DNA of 64,000 bases from Metallyticus violacea (GCA_030762175.1 CM060830.1:48012501-48076500), one strand, 5' to 3'. Numbered from the stretch's first letter, positions 11,371 to 23,165 are shown. Made by a program: numbers and translations. Notes: generated by a model not told the origin, from the letters alone.

Positions 11371-11971
11371 ATACAGGGTGGTCCAAAAGTAACAACCCAT
11401 TAATAATATGAATATGAAAACACACAGATCCAAATGGAAAATAATATTTATTGAAACTATAGGATTTCTATAATGTCTTCTCTTTTTCAAATTGTTTTCC
11501 TTCTGCGCTACATCTCTGAGGGCAACTGGAACACTTAAGAATACTTTTATTTTACAGAGCTCGGGGTTTGAATCAATGGCTTCAATTTGAACCAGCATTA
11601 TCAATGGCTGACTTCAAGTCCTCGATTGAGTTTGGTTTTAAGCTTTTTTTATGAATAGTGTTTAACGGCCGTTTTTATTACTGAGGCACCATAGGCGGTG
11701 ACACTCGATAATACATGAGATGAAATGATACATTGGGAAAGAATTTTAGGAAGGAAACGTTCCAGGCCAAGTTTAGGTACCTCCCCATCTTTTGCCATTT
11801 ATGAAGACTGAGGAAAGCCTGGAAAAAATGTCAGTCAGGGATTGACGGTCTTGGCGGGATTCGAACCCCCTGACCTCCCGCTCACGAGTCCGCGCCTTAA
11901 CGACCTTGTCTACCCGTGGCGGTCAAGTCCAAGTACTACCAAGGGTAGTAATTTTTGGGTCACTCTTTATT
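11371..11971 (-). mobile_element. TIR element with IS630/mariner-like transposase scrap, interrupted by SINE-B
   Basis: The left end reads CAGGGTGGTCCAAAAGTAAC then AACCC. The right end (11943-11964), reverse-complemented, reads AGTGACCCAAAAATTACTAC then CC: an imperfect terminal inverted repeat of about 22 bp. On the minus strand the interior encodes KPNSIEDLKSAIDNAGSN and then VALRDVAQKENNLKKR, resembling the C-terminal part of an IS630/mariner-type transposase. The frame is broken. A SINE-B copy lies inside, so without it the element is about 320 bp: an internally deleted copy. Confidence 0.6.
11649..11923 (-). repeat. SINE-B copy 2, nested in TIR element
   Basis: Full-length family match read on the minus strand: tRNA-Ser-like head (ending at GCCACGGGTAG on the window's right side), box B as GGGTTCGAATCCCGCC, conserved body, and 3' end GTTAAACACTATTCAT. 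It interrupts the element at 11371-11971, so it is the younger insertion. No clear target duplication was found. Confidence 0.9.
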
Positions 11972-13290
11972 AATATTCACAGAACAATAAAATTAGACCT
12001 TTGTGTTTTATTTTGTAAAAATATGAAAGCACCGAGTATCCAGACATTTTGGAATCGAATTATAATTTAAGTTTTCATAAACAGACATAGTGCAAACCAT
12101 TTTTTTTTTTAGTCCACATGCTTCCCTGCCCAGCATGAGGAAAAAAGAGGTACGGAGGCCGTCTCTAGAGTCTCACAGCAACTAATGCCATCTGTCCAGC
12201 AATAAGAAAACTAATACAACTTCAATTTTCACGTGATTAGAAATGACCAATGTGGACAGTGTATTCAACGCAGTTTTTTATGATCTATTAAAAAAATGGA
12301 ACTATTAATTTCCCTGGAAACAGGAAGAGGTACCAAAATATCCTTTCGGATAACGTGTGTAATCTGCTGAAAGTAGAAACATTTCTGAAACATGTTCAGC
12401 AACACAACCCCATTACTGTTAAAGGAAGAACTATCTTTTAGAGCGGGAACAGGTTCAGCGTGGAAAAGGACAGGAACTTGATAACAAGTGTACGGCTGAA
12501 GGGCCTGTGGTCAGCCGCGTGGGTTTGCAAGGGCTTATCGGAAGAAACAAAGGAAGAGCGCTGCAACGTTATGACAACACAACCCAATTAACACGGTAGG
12601 CAGACGTATACAATGCCCCGGGGCTCAACGCCATCGATCCTCACACACACACATGTGTGACGTCAGCGCCTGACGTACTCGCCTTGCTTGCCCTCTGGCT
12701 ACCTGCGAGTGCATCTCGGGAATTTCAAGATGGGTAAATGTGGGCATTGATACTCTTCAAATCTTCGTTATTTTGTAGCCTGAAGTTGAGCTTTAGTGTA
12801 GATTTCTTCTGACCGTTTCGGTTCCAGGCTGGTGTCCCTCACTTCTTACATCTACCTCTCTCTTAATTACAACTGAGAAACAGGTTTGTAAGTACTAAAA
12901 GAATGTACTTATGTTTTTAATTTCAAAATAGTTGTTAAAATACTAGAACTATGGCGCTTTTAAGGTAAATCATCTGTGGTGTAAAACAGAATTTAATAAA
13001 AGGTTTTTGAACAAATATAAGTTTAACTATTTAGGACATTCCTTCTGATATATAAAAAATTACATTGAAAAATAACTAATAAGTTTAGAATTATGAGAAC
13101 AACGAGGATTTATATCAGAAAGAAAGTTTCATAAAGTGATGGTGGTTTCAGTTCTGATCTATAACTGCGACAACTTGATATTTAACCAAAGTGCCGAAAT
13201 ATAACATCGGCAGAGATGGGAGCTTTTAGGGTCCGTGTCTGGGCTCACTCTAATAGATAAAGAAGTGACAATAACAGAGAAATGCAAAGT
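11972..13290. other. Mostly unannotated; GC-richer patch inside
   Basis: No coding frame is recognised. The part from about 12480 to 12740 is clearly GC-richer than its surroundings and is listed separately. Confidence 0.5.
12480..12740 (+). promoter_or_regulatory. Possible promoter / first-exon patch with CRE
   Basis: GC- and CpG-enriched against an AT-rich background. It contains the full CRE palindrome TGACGTCA at 12658-12665, a CRE half-site TGACGT at 12671, and a CCCCGGGG palindrome. ATG at 12730 sits in the context TTTCAAGATGG and is followed at once by GGTAAATG, which could be a splice donor just after a start codon. No downstream exon was recognised, so the role is inference. It could equally be an unrelated GC-rich repeat. 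Confidence 0.25.
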
Positions 13291-13463
13291 ATACAGGGTG
13301 TAAAAATACTGGAAAAACTTTGGGGACGAGTTCTTTATACCAAAACAATTAAAAATGTTGTACATACAAAGGCGAATTGATAAGTCTGATAAAAACATAG
13401 TATTAATGAAGTCCTTGGAACTAAATACATTTGGTCCCGTGAGATTCCAATATTTTCATTCCC

Positions 13464-13781
13464 TCAGAAAAAAAAATCTCTTTTCGACTGTGCATAATAC
13501 TCGTTTATAGCAGAGATGGTCTCTTCATTCCAAGAAACTTTTTTACCCTTTAGCCAATTTTTGAGGTTAGAAAAGAAAACATAGTCACATGGGACCAAAC
13601 TTCGGTAAAAGGATGAGTGGGGAACTATTTCGAAAGAGGTTAGCACGAGCTTCAGTCTTGTTCCAATTTTGGCAAGATAATCATCTTTGTTATTTAAATT
13701 AATAAAACTAACGTGGCAGGAATCCTCTGAACTGCCAAGTTGCAGCCTTCCTTTGCCAACCGGTTCTAAGATATTTTGCAT
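13464..13781 (-). pseudogene. Mariner transposase C-terminal fragment
   Basis: The minus-strand frame contains IVPHSSFYRSLVPCDYVFF followed by NLKNWLKGKKVSWNEET and INEYYAQ. This matches the end of mariner D34D transposases, where the final catalytic Asp lies in the PDLAPCDY-like block (here SLVPCDY). The N-terminal helix-turn-helix and the first catalytic Asp are not seen. The sequence upstream (13782 on) runs into unrelated sequence and a microsatellite. Confidence 0.85.
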
Positions 13782-13838
13782 TCCAAAGGAACAAAGTTGC
13801 CAATTTCGGAAGAGGCAAGGATGACAGCCTGGGAATCC

Positions 13839-13881
<43 letters not shown>
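13839..13881. repeat. (AAT)n microsatellite
   Basis: About fourteen pure AAT units inside the TIR-bounded block. Confidence 0.95.
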
Positions 13882-13882
<1 letters not shown>

Positions 13883-14894
13883 TCGAAGCTGACAGGGACC
13901 ATCAGGCAGTACTTGGTTGCTTTCTCTTCGGCAGTCGTTTCTCTTTCATAATGGCTAAGAGGTACATCAACGGCTAACCCAGAAATGGATCAACGCTCAG
14001 CATTCATGTGAAATAACTCCGATCTGTTTGAAGAGCAGCTTGTCTTAGTTCCATGTCAAGTGCCAACGTTTTTGCTCTAGAACGGCCAATTAATCAGAGA
14101 CACATCACAAGTAGGTGATAAAGAATTCTATGATAACCGTTCATCTGCTGCTTTCCCTGTAGCATTGTGTGTCTTCGGCCTACTCGGACTTTTTTGAAAC
14201 AATTTGGTGTGTAAACCATCTTTACAAACGTCCATCATTTGGCAAACAAAATTTTCTAAAAGGGTTAATAATATGGTAGTTTTTACCTCTACAGTACTGA
14301 AAGCGTATAGTTGTAAATATATGTTGCCTTAAATAGGTACATGCATAAAACAGGTACAAGTATTGGAAACCTACTGTCAACTAATCTCTGCCTTTGAAGG
14401 ATACGCAATTAAATTCTTAGGGCGATGGACTGATTCTAATGCACCGTGCAAACGCTTGAGGGAGAGTGTAAGAGAGTGTGTATTGAAGAACAATGTTTGT
14501 TTGTTGTCAAGTAGAGAAAGACGTGGACAAGTTGAAAGTCGAAGAACGTCATCTCATCCTGCTCACGATGGAATAATCCTGTCATGGTTAACCTCTCAGA
14601 CGTAACTAAACTGCAGTGACAAGTTGAGTAGCCAGGAGTGTACGTATATGATAAAGTAATCAAGTCTCCATGGTAGCACATCACAATGTACAACAGCATC
14701 GATAAATCACTCAATCGTCTGAAAAATTATTACTTTAACAAATGTTAGAATGTACCTCAAAACACGTTGATGCTATCTTTCAATAATACACTCATAAACG
14801 AGGTATTTCCGGATATTTGATTTTATTCTTAGTTTAGTGTAAGGAACTCGCTCCCAAAGTTTATCCCAGTGTTTTCGTTACCCCCTGTGTATAA

Positions 14895-17800
14895 TTGAAA
14901 TGATGAAGTAGAAAAAATGAAAAATTCGTATAATCACATCCAGAGAGTGCATGAAAACAGATTTCCTAAGTTATGTTTAAAACTGATATACACCTAAGGG
15001 AAAAAGAACTCATGGCAGACCCAGAACAAGATGGGAAAATATATTCTCCTAAAGTCGGAATAATAAAAGATGTTTAGTATAAGTAATTAGCAAATTTGTA
15101 TTTACGTTTATTATGCTATGTGCTTTAAAATAAGCTATTCAAATTTCTATTTTAAGAAATTCGAGATTCATATCTCTATAAAAACGGAAAAAAACATTAG
15201 GCAAATGTTTACATTAAAAATATTACACCTAAGGATGTCATAAAAAAGTTTCGTACTGATATGCTGTAGTAATATAAAAAGGTATTAGAATTTAAAAAAT
15301 ATGTCAAAAATATTATCCCTTGACTAGTGACAACATTTTGAAAGCAAACGTAACAGTTGCAAATTATATATTGCAGTCAGTAAATCATACATTTATCTCC
15401 AATAACAATACTACTACTATAGTTACATCGTTCAAACACTGTTTCACCAAGAGGTTAGCATAGTATGACAATGTTTTTACATTCAAACACGCCTCATATT
15501 CGTTACATGATCAGTTAGCTATGATTAATAACACCACTATAAATTTTATGACAGTGCCATTTTCTTTATTTACGACTGACTTTTATTATAACAGAACCTC
15601 TCCATTTATAACTGCATGGGTTTTGCCTTTGCTCCCGGCTAATGGCTATGCGCTGACTAGACCAGTATTTTACGCCTTTACAGTTCCTCTTCTGAATACA
15701 AATATCAGTTGTACATCTTTAGAGTCCTTAATGATATTCCTGTGACTTTTTAAATATATTCTGTTTATGCAAAATTTACTGTGTATGGAATTTCTAGTCA
15801 ATTTCTATTCGTGTTTGTATAGCGTAGGCTAAGACATAGGATGTCAAAATTAATAGAAAATCTAATTAATGCTAAATATACCACGAAAATTACTTATAAT
15901 GTTATTAAATATTTTCACGTTCAAAATAATGACATGTCCTATCAATAGTAGTGATAATTACATTCAATTGCATGAAATATTTACATACAGTTATGTTCTA
16001 TAGCTCATCCTAAATTTGTTTGTACTTAGATGCTAAATCCTCCGTTTATTTTTCTACGCAATTACTGAAATTTATTCTTGACGTTTTACTACCTCTTTCA
16101 CCATTCCTTTCTCTATAAACATAGTAAGATACCGCGATGTTCCGCTGCACCATTACATAAAAATGGAATGAAAACAGTTATAAATGAAGAATTGACAACC
16201 TAGTACACGCTTCATGATCCCGCGTAAATTAACACACAATTAACGGAGTTTAATAACGTGTTTTAAATCAAATAAGTGAGAGAAATTTGTTTCTAAAATA
16301 AAATAATTATATCATTCCATATCGCACAATTCAACCAAAAGTGTTAAAATACTTTATTACAAAATGGTATCATCTGCATACTGGTCTTTCTATTGAGTTT
16401 CAAGTTCCATAAAATCTCAGAAGAGGGCAGACATAATCAACTGGGCGGAGACGAGGCAGTCCTTCACAGTAACGATAACTTCATGAATGACGTCCTTCCC
16501 TAACGGCGACGCAGAAAGTCATTACTACGTTTCGCATATCCATGAGGTGGTTTGCTATATATATTACGGATTGCGCGTGATTTCAAACAAGGCAATATTT
16601 CAATTCGATTATTAAAATAAATACAAAGGGGCAGCACTCTCATTGTGGGTAGGCGCCTTGCAGCTTTGATAGACTCTAGCACCTGGTTTCTGTTTATTTT
16701 CTAAAATAACTCATGACGTCTTAAAAAAAAAAAGCAACTTGAGATAGAGAATCTGTGGTGTGCCTGTTTATATTTCAGAGTTACGACTTACTTTAAGTTT
16801 CTAAACAGTATACGCTATGACTAATGAAGCTTCCATTTAAAATTATACCATACAATAAAGGACGGAAATTGAGAAGCATTTCTCTTTGGCGCATTCGATA
16901 GGTTATTGTCCCCTAGAAAAACGGAATGATTTCAAGTTTAGCTAAACATTTATTTATTATTATTATTTTTTTTTTTTTACTTTTACGTCTTATGTATTGC
17001 CTACTTCATAAAATCATAAATAAACCGGAACGTGTGATCTTGGAAACTACACTCTGTCTCCATATATATTATGCTACACAGATAAGTGGATAGCCCCCTC
17101 TGGTATATGCTACTTTGTCGATACAGAGTTAACCATTATTTAGTACCGTACTGTCACAGATCTTGGAGATTTTATAGCGATAATTGTTTTCAATGACCAT
17201 TGAAAGTCGGGATTTCCTGGGTCGAAAAGCAGATTTGAAGACATTCTAACTCATTTTTATTCCATTTCGCTTTAATGCTAAATTCATTTTTTATCGTTAT
17301 ATATTTAATCACCAGGAAAAAAAAAACTGTTTTAATATGGGGTGTTGGTCAACTACACAGCAATAATTTGAAAGATTGCTGAGCACGCAAATTGAATTAT
17401 TATTCACAAGAAAAATAATGCAGTTAAATGATGAAAAAATTTAAATTCGATGCTGGTAAAAGAAAATAAAGTGAAATTGGGTAAACATTTGCCTTAGAAT
17501 ATCTTCAAAACTCTGGAACAGGAAATCTCAATTCTCACCAGCGCTTTCAAGAGTACGAACTATAAACGTCTCTAGAATTCGGACTAATCAGAATAAAATC
17601 TAGTTAAAAAGCCATACCAATAAATAAAATTTATTGGAATCCATTATTCACGTTTTTTATAAAACTGCGATACTGAAAAACGATAAATGTTTATTGTATT
17701 ATGTATACTTTAGTTTAGAGGAAACTATTATCAGATTGTCAGCCATGATGGATAAGGTGGCGGGCTATGCTTTCGAAGATCTAGGTTTTAGTCTTGCTAG

Positions 17801-17920
17801 GCAGGCTATTATTTGTATTGTATTATGAAATACCTATGTACACTTATACATTAGATGTAAAAGTGAACAAATAAAACATTAACGATACTCGAATTCTTTA
17901 ACTTGAACACAGGCGGTCAG
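14895..17920. other. Long unannotated AT-rich segment
   Basis: About 3 kb with only short frames (up to 74 codons at 15521-15745) and no known motif, SINE or TIR pair. T-rich run at 16967-16978. Confidence 0.5.
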
Positions 17921-17934
17921 GTTCCTCTACAATC

Positions 17935-18229
17935 TCGGTCCTGGTGGTGTAGTGGTAACCATACTTGCCTCCTAAACCCAAGATTGCGGGTCCAAACCCG
18001 GCCAGGATGGATGCATTTTTTCGGGCGTAAAAATCCTAAGTATGGCCTATTTCGGAAGGGAAGTAAAGCCATGGGTCTCGTTTCATACATTTACGGCACG
18101 AAAAAGAACCTCAAGCCTGAAAGAAGAGGCATCTGAGCAACATTTGTTGACCGTTTCATGCACTGAATTGAATGGGACACTGATAACCTGAGATGTTAAA
18201 GAGCGTCTGTAAAGAAAACAAAGTAATTA
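17935..18229 (+). repeat. SINE-A copy 3 with 13-bp target duplication
   Basis: Full-length copy with a well-preserved pol III promoter: box A in TGGTGTAGTGGTAACC, then box B in GCGGGTCCAAACCCGGCC with one change from the canonical GGTTCGA. Flanks TTCCTCTACAATC (17922-17934) and TTCCTCTACCATC (18230-18242) form a 13-bp duplication with one mismatch. The 3' tail is AAAGAAAACAAAG. The frame through it is not a gene. Confidence 0.95.
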
Positions 18230-18242
18230 TTCCTCTACCATC

Positions 18243-19147
18243 TGTAACATTATTGCAGTCTTGTCCAACAACATATTGTATGCGTCATTATTAATGTTAT
18301 TCCAAAATTTACATTTGCATTTTAATATTTTAATTCTGCAATTTACACATATACAGAGTGACACAATGAACCATCTTGCGGGGTTTTGCCCATAGACGAG
18401 AGCGTCTGTGGGTATCGTCAGAGTGGCTATGACACTTCTATACAACAGTTTCCGTTGCTACTTTGAAAGAGTTTTAGCAACTTCATGAAAGAACATGCTA
18501 AACTGGCCTTATTGTTATCCATATATTTTTGGCACCATTAAAAAAAAAAGTAATCCATTACTCGCTGTAGTTCATGTTGAGTATTGCTGGTTGTTCCCTG
18601 CCGAGTGCGTGGTTGTCTTGCATGTGGTTTTTTTTAAATTTACGCCAGAAATAAAAGTCGCAGGAGTTAGTTTGGAAAAATACTAATAATTGTGTTATTC
18701 TGAAAAACACTTTCAACTTCTCTGATTGAAACATTCGCTGTATGAGTTGTGGCAACGTCTTGATAAAAAAAGGCGAAATCACACTACCTGTCCGTCAATT
18801 TTCTAAGAAATAGAGACAAATTGTACTCATATACTACATTTATGTTATATGCTTTTAACTGCTGTTAAAACCATATAACATTAGCTGTTTGCACAGAACC
18901 GTAAGAAATGCACGTTAAAAGAGCTTTTTGAGGAGAATATTCCAAACGACGACCAATGACATCTAATGTTTTTTATTTTTTATTTTTATTTATTTGTTTG
19001 TTTATTTATTGGTGAGAACCCTGCGCTTCTGTTAGGTTTTAGACTAGATATTATCCGTGGTCTGAAATAAATATAATTCATTTCAACGAAAGTTGGTTCT
19101 TGGTGTATTAAATCGTTCCGTAAAATCAAAAGTCTATCTGATTTTTA
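18243..19147. other. Unannotated segment
   Basis: Contains TACAGAGTGACACAATGAAC near 18353, which resembles a transposon end, but no partner repeat was found. Otherwise AT-rich without motifs. Confidence 0.4.
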
Positions 19148-19440
19148 TACACGGTGTCCCAAAACCGCCGTGAATTAACAATTCAAATCACGCTGTAAGA
19201 GCTTGCAAAAACGCAGCTGATTTATCTACAGTCAACACTTGAGTACTGGAAGTATTACAGATACTAGTACTTTGAAGTGAAATTATATTTAATGTAGATA
19301 CATAAATAAAGCACAAAATCGACATGTATTAATAAGGGTGAATCGACTAAATATTATTTGTTTGTTTAGCTTATTCTACAATCAAAATGAAAGAGAAAAA
19401 AGTGCATAGGGTCTAATTTTGTAATTCATGAAAACCCTGG
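19148..19440. mobile_element. MITE-like element M2 (candidate)
   Basis: Begins GGTGTCCCAAAACCGCCGT and shares ordered blocks with M1 at 1212-1385: GCAGCTGATTTA, AAAATGAAAGAGA and GTCTAATTTTG. It is longer than M1 in its middle. No coding capacity. The ends are approximate and the right inverted repeat is weak. Confidence 0.35.
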
Positions 19441-19622
19441 AAGATGCAACCAATATGACATGCGTGCTATGAGTGTATAACTTATAAAATGTACGGTGTT
19501 TCTAGTACACAGTTTATGTTCTTCTGTCTGTTTGATCCCATTTCATTATTGTATAAATATGTGATTATATATTTTCCAATTATTAACCATAACAAATTAA
19601 AATTACTTTAAGTTTTATTGCA

Positions 19623-19811
19623 CTATCGTATACATGTAGCTGGAGTAACAGAACTGTCCACGGCACGCCACTGCCTTAGTTCTTGTAAGAAGTTGCGGAT
19701 CGTTACAGAGAACTTGGTGAGGATCTCACCAACACGCTGAGGGCGCTGGAAGCGGTGGTTCCGGATCCCTCCCAATTTCCCTTCGTCTCTGCTACCGATA
19801 TAATTACCAAG
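19623..19811 (-). CDS. Possible terminal exon of an unrecognised gene
   Basis: On the minus strand a 62-codon frame opens at an acceptor-like TTGTCTCTGCAG|CTTGG (AG at 19812-19813), runs through KLGGIRNHRFQRPQRVGEIL and FSVTIRNFLQELRQWRAVD, and ends at TAG. AATAAA follows within about ten bases (19614-19619). Base composition is visibly more GC-rich and less repetitive than its surroundings, unlike the chance frames elsewhere. I do not recognise the protein. Upstream exons, if any, would lie at higher coordinates and none was identified. Inference only; it could be an exon relic or chance. Confidence 0.3.
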   Translation of the reverse strand, partial: LGNYIGSRDEGKLGGIRNHRFQRPQRVGEILTKFSVTIRNFLQELRQWRAVDSSVTPATCIR

Positions 19812-19829
19812 CTGCAGAGACAACCTTAT

Positions 19830-21614
19830 TTAATTGCTTGAGAGGTTAAACACTTTCGCGACTGCAGGTAATGCATAACTAATTAAACAACATCTAGTAG
19901 TATTCATGTACTTCAATGTCACAACAATAAATATTGCAGATTTACTCGGCGCTTAGCGAAATCTTCCTGGTCAAATTCTTTTTGGAAATGTTTCTAATGA
20001 AAATTACACGAAGTAGGAATGCATGTGTTTGATAGCAATTTACATTTCCAATATTTCTTTCCTTTTTTCCAATACATATTTAATTATACCAAGTATCATA
20101 CTATTTTATTACATCCAAAGCACCTCCAGCACAGATATTTCATAGTTGTAATCTAAAAGACAAAATCACCTCCATGGTCTGCTCGCATTTGTACTTTCGA
20201 ATTGCTGATCGGATGTTAAACGAGACGAAGACGTGGCCTTTCGTTTTTCTTGAAAAGATTTCTTTAAACTTTTGTTCAAAGTGTCATCAGGAGCTGATCA
20301 GCCTAGTTCTTGAGGAAGTTATTTCCACTGGGGTTGAATTATTTGGTATTCAATTAACTTCGGACTTGAAATTTCTATTATTTTATGTTCTTTGTGAGCT
20401 TAGGAGATTTGACAAATGTCATCTTCTTCATGAAACTAGACCATATACCCTTTTCCAGTTGTATTCATCTACTTGTTGGACAATCCACTCATTCTTATCC
20501 CTTTTGTTGGTAAAATAACAATATTTTGCACCTTATTCTCTGGTGTTGAATGTGTCATAGTCTATAAGACAAAACACAAGAAACCACCTCCATGTTCTAG
20601 TGGTAGCGTTTGCTTTTCATTTCATGACTACAAACTTAACATTCAGTCCACAATCCACAAACGTAACGAGAAGAACAATGCAGTCAAAGGGACCATAAAT
20701 AACTTAAAAAGAAAAAACACAAACACAATATTGTCCCACTTGATCAAGATCCTGTGGTGTCCATATTGCTTCAGATCATTAAAGATGAGCTTCTACCTTA
20801 TCAAATGAAAGTTCCCAATAGATGAAGTTACAGTTTCATATAAACTTAGGGAAAAGAAAGGCTCTAAAATTTATTCAAAAATATATACCGCTTAATACAC
20901 TGTCATTCATCTCCCCTACAAATCAGTGTTATGTCCTTCCTATTCCCAATGAAGAAACAGATTAGCTTCATGAAGAAAAGAAGATCAAGACTGAGTCTGT
21001 GTATCAAGTGGGTTCATCACTAAGCCAAGGGAGGAAAAAAATCCTTTCAGGAAAAAAAGGTCGCTGTGATTTGCCACCAACAGCAGTTTGTTGTTGTTTT
21101 GCGTGTTGTGCATCCGGTCCGCATTATCAACCATGATACATTGCACCCACCTAAGGTTTACGCATTCACTATTACTTAAACCAGGTATGTACTATTATTA
21201 TACTGAGCAGAACAACACTTTACCCGCTTCGTGCAAGCAAAACTGGTGTGCGTCACAGAAATTTGATAAAGAAAATTACTGGGATATTTGTCATACAGTC
21301 TCTCTACAATTAACAAGTCATATCTGCAGTGTATGAATTTTACCATCATTGTGAAGGCTTTCTGCGGAGATACGGAATAAAGGATTATTTTGCTACCCGT
21401 CATGATGCTACAAACTACCTCATATGGGGAAGCAGAGTTTACAACGACAGGGGGGTTTGCTTTTAGTTCTCTATTGCAATCCCGACATTATCCCCGGCCA
21501 TGTTGCTGTCAGCCATGTTGAGTGACTGGTCGTCTGAGAATAGTGCTAGGACCATCTACCCATTAATTATAATCAATACTCCATGTAAATATCTGTATTA
21601 TTTTTGGATCAAGC
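19830..21614. other. Unannotated segment with two overlapping unknown frames
   Basis: Plus-strand frames of 114 codons (20174-20518) and 111 codons (20473-20808) overlap in different phases and hold no domain I recognise. The sequence is moderately Cys-rich in translation but lacks a regular spacing. Both may be scraps of one decayed repeat. Not called as genes. Confidence 0.4.
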
Positions 21615-21663
<49 letters not shown>

Positions 21664-21664
21664 T
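21615..21664. repeat. (ATT)n microsatellite
   Basis: About sixteen pure ATT units. Confidence 0.95.
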
Positions 21665-21905
21665 TAATTGTTCATGTATACTAGCATATTATTTTGCAAT
21701 TTTTTTCATGTTTTACATATATTTATGGGTGTATTCTCCTTGTTAATGCTTTAATTATAATTGTAGTATCACTGAAAATCAATATAATTATTATTACTAT
21801 TTGATTGATTGGGCGGAAGAAAAGACCTAATAGCCTGTTTTTTTAAATAAATAAGAAAGCAAATAAACACAAATCCTGAAATTATTTTCATGAAAATTCC
21901 AATAT

Positions 21906-21907
<2 letters not shown>

Positions 21908-21945
<38 letters not shown>

Positions 21946-22143
21946 AATGAAAAATAAAAATAAAATAACACTATTAACAATGTTACAAATTAACAGTAAT
22001 AATAAAAGTAGATAAGGATAAAACACTTAGATAAAGTCACACTAGAAATTGCTATATTTCGAACTACTGGAGTTCTTCAATGGCAAGAATCATGTGACTT
22101 TATCTAAGTGTTTTACCCTTATCTACTTTTATTATTACTGTTA

Positions 22144-22187
<44 letters not shown>
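21908..22187. mobile_element. Hairpin element H2, (TA)n on both sides
   Basis: Second copy of the H family. (TA)n at 21908-21942 leads into a long left arm that includes ACACTATTAACAATG, TAACAGTAATAATAAAAG and ACACTTAGATAAAGTCAC. Paired segments are 21987-22040 and about 22092-22146. The centre (22041-22091) is asymmetric: it keeps the inner part of the left arm (TTTCGAACTACT, AGTTCTTCAATGGCAAG), while the right arm starts only at GTGACTTTATC. The right arm ends at GTTAATTTA and runs into (TA)n to 22187. Confidence 0.85.
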
Positions 22188-22194
22188 TATTTAG

Positions 22195-23165
22195 GATGCC
22201 TTTTCAGCAGTGAAGACCGGGACCACACGTGGTTTTACATAGTCACATGCCTCATAGATATCGATAATAGTTTACATTAAATATACGTTCATTAATGACA
22301 CAATTCCAGTCCTGACATTAAACGAAGAAATGCTTTTGCAGCACGTTCATTGGATTTCATATTCAAAATCGACAAAAAGCCCACATAACACTCAAATAGG
22401 CTTCCATTGCCATATTCCAGTTCTGACATCAACCGCATGACCACGCAGTTACCTGAAGCGGTTATCAGGATGAGAGAACCATGCTGAAATCTTGAATTAA
22501 TATGTAACAGCCTAGGTAGGCTGAGTGATGCATGCCAAGTCAAAATAGTAACATGAAGCTATTTACAATGGGATGTTGGGGGGTATATGCAGAGAAAGTG
22601 GTTTAGAGAAGTTTGCTCTCAGGGTAAAGGTTTGTTATTCAGAGATACAGAGTTTCTGCCACTCCAGTGTTCCTCACAGAGCTCTGGATTGGCATTCTGT
22701 TCACTAGTCCATTATATTAGATTTATGTAGGAGATATTCCAAAGCTATAACAGTATTGAAAACCCCGTTAAATATGCAAAAATAAACATAAAAGATATAA
22801 AATAAACAATAAAAGCGTTAAGAAAATATGCAGAAAGTTGTGAAATGCTTCAAATTTGTAATAGATGTCAGTTGCTACGAATTATCGGCACGGTCACTTT
22901 TGTGCACCGCAGTTTTCCTTATGTTATTTAAAACAAACTTATTAGTGCGCTTAAGCTCCAAGGGTGTGGTCGCGGAAAATATTGTGAAAGAAGAAAACAA
23001 ATACGCTGCTTTTAAATATTACTGAAATATTTATTAAAAAACGTTATTATTTTAATAATTGCGCTCCTCTATCAAGCGAATCGGCATTAAAATCTTTTGC
23101 TTAATACATTTTACACGTGACACATTAAAATAAAGACAAAATATAATTGAAGGACATATTTTATT
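22195..23165. other. Unannotated segment
   Basis: No recognised gene. A similar phrase, ATTCCAG(T/T)(C/T)CTGACAT, occurs twice about 115 bp apart near 22302 and 22421, but the following sequence does not align well enough to call a tandem repeat. Confidence 0.4.

Larger units (their letters stand above)
13292..14893. mobile_element. Candidate 1.6-kb TIR element holding a mariner fragment
   Basis: The left end (13292-13333) reads ATACAGGGTGTAAAAATACT and continues to AACTTTGGGGACGAG. The right end (14847-14892), reverse-complemented, reads ATACACAGGGGGTAACGAAA and continues to AACTTTGGGAGCGAG. These are imperfect inverted repeats of about 42 bp, possibly flanked by TA. The interior holds a mariner transposase C-terminus and an (AAT)n array. 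I cannot decide whether the mariner is the element's own transposase or a nested insertion. Confidence 0.55.

Noticed and set aside
20174..20808. Pair of overlapping frames of 114 and 111 codons as a two-exon gene
   Set aside because: They overlap in different phases, show no domain, and no convincing splice sites link them.
21908..22187. TATA-box promoters in (TA)n tracts
   Set aside because: Long simple TA tracts give no positional information and no linked transcript start or gene is visible.
22300..22445. Tandem repeat around ATTCCAGTCCTGACAT / ATTCCAGTTCTGACAT
   Set aside because: Only about 18 bases match; the following sequence does not align, so a repeat unit cannot be supported.
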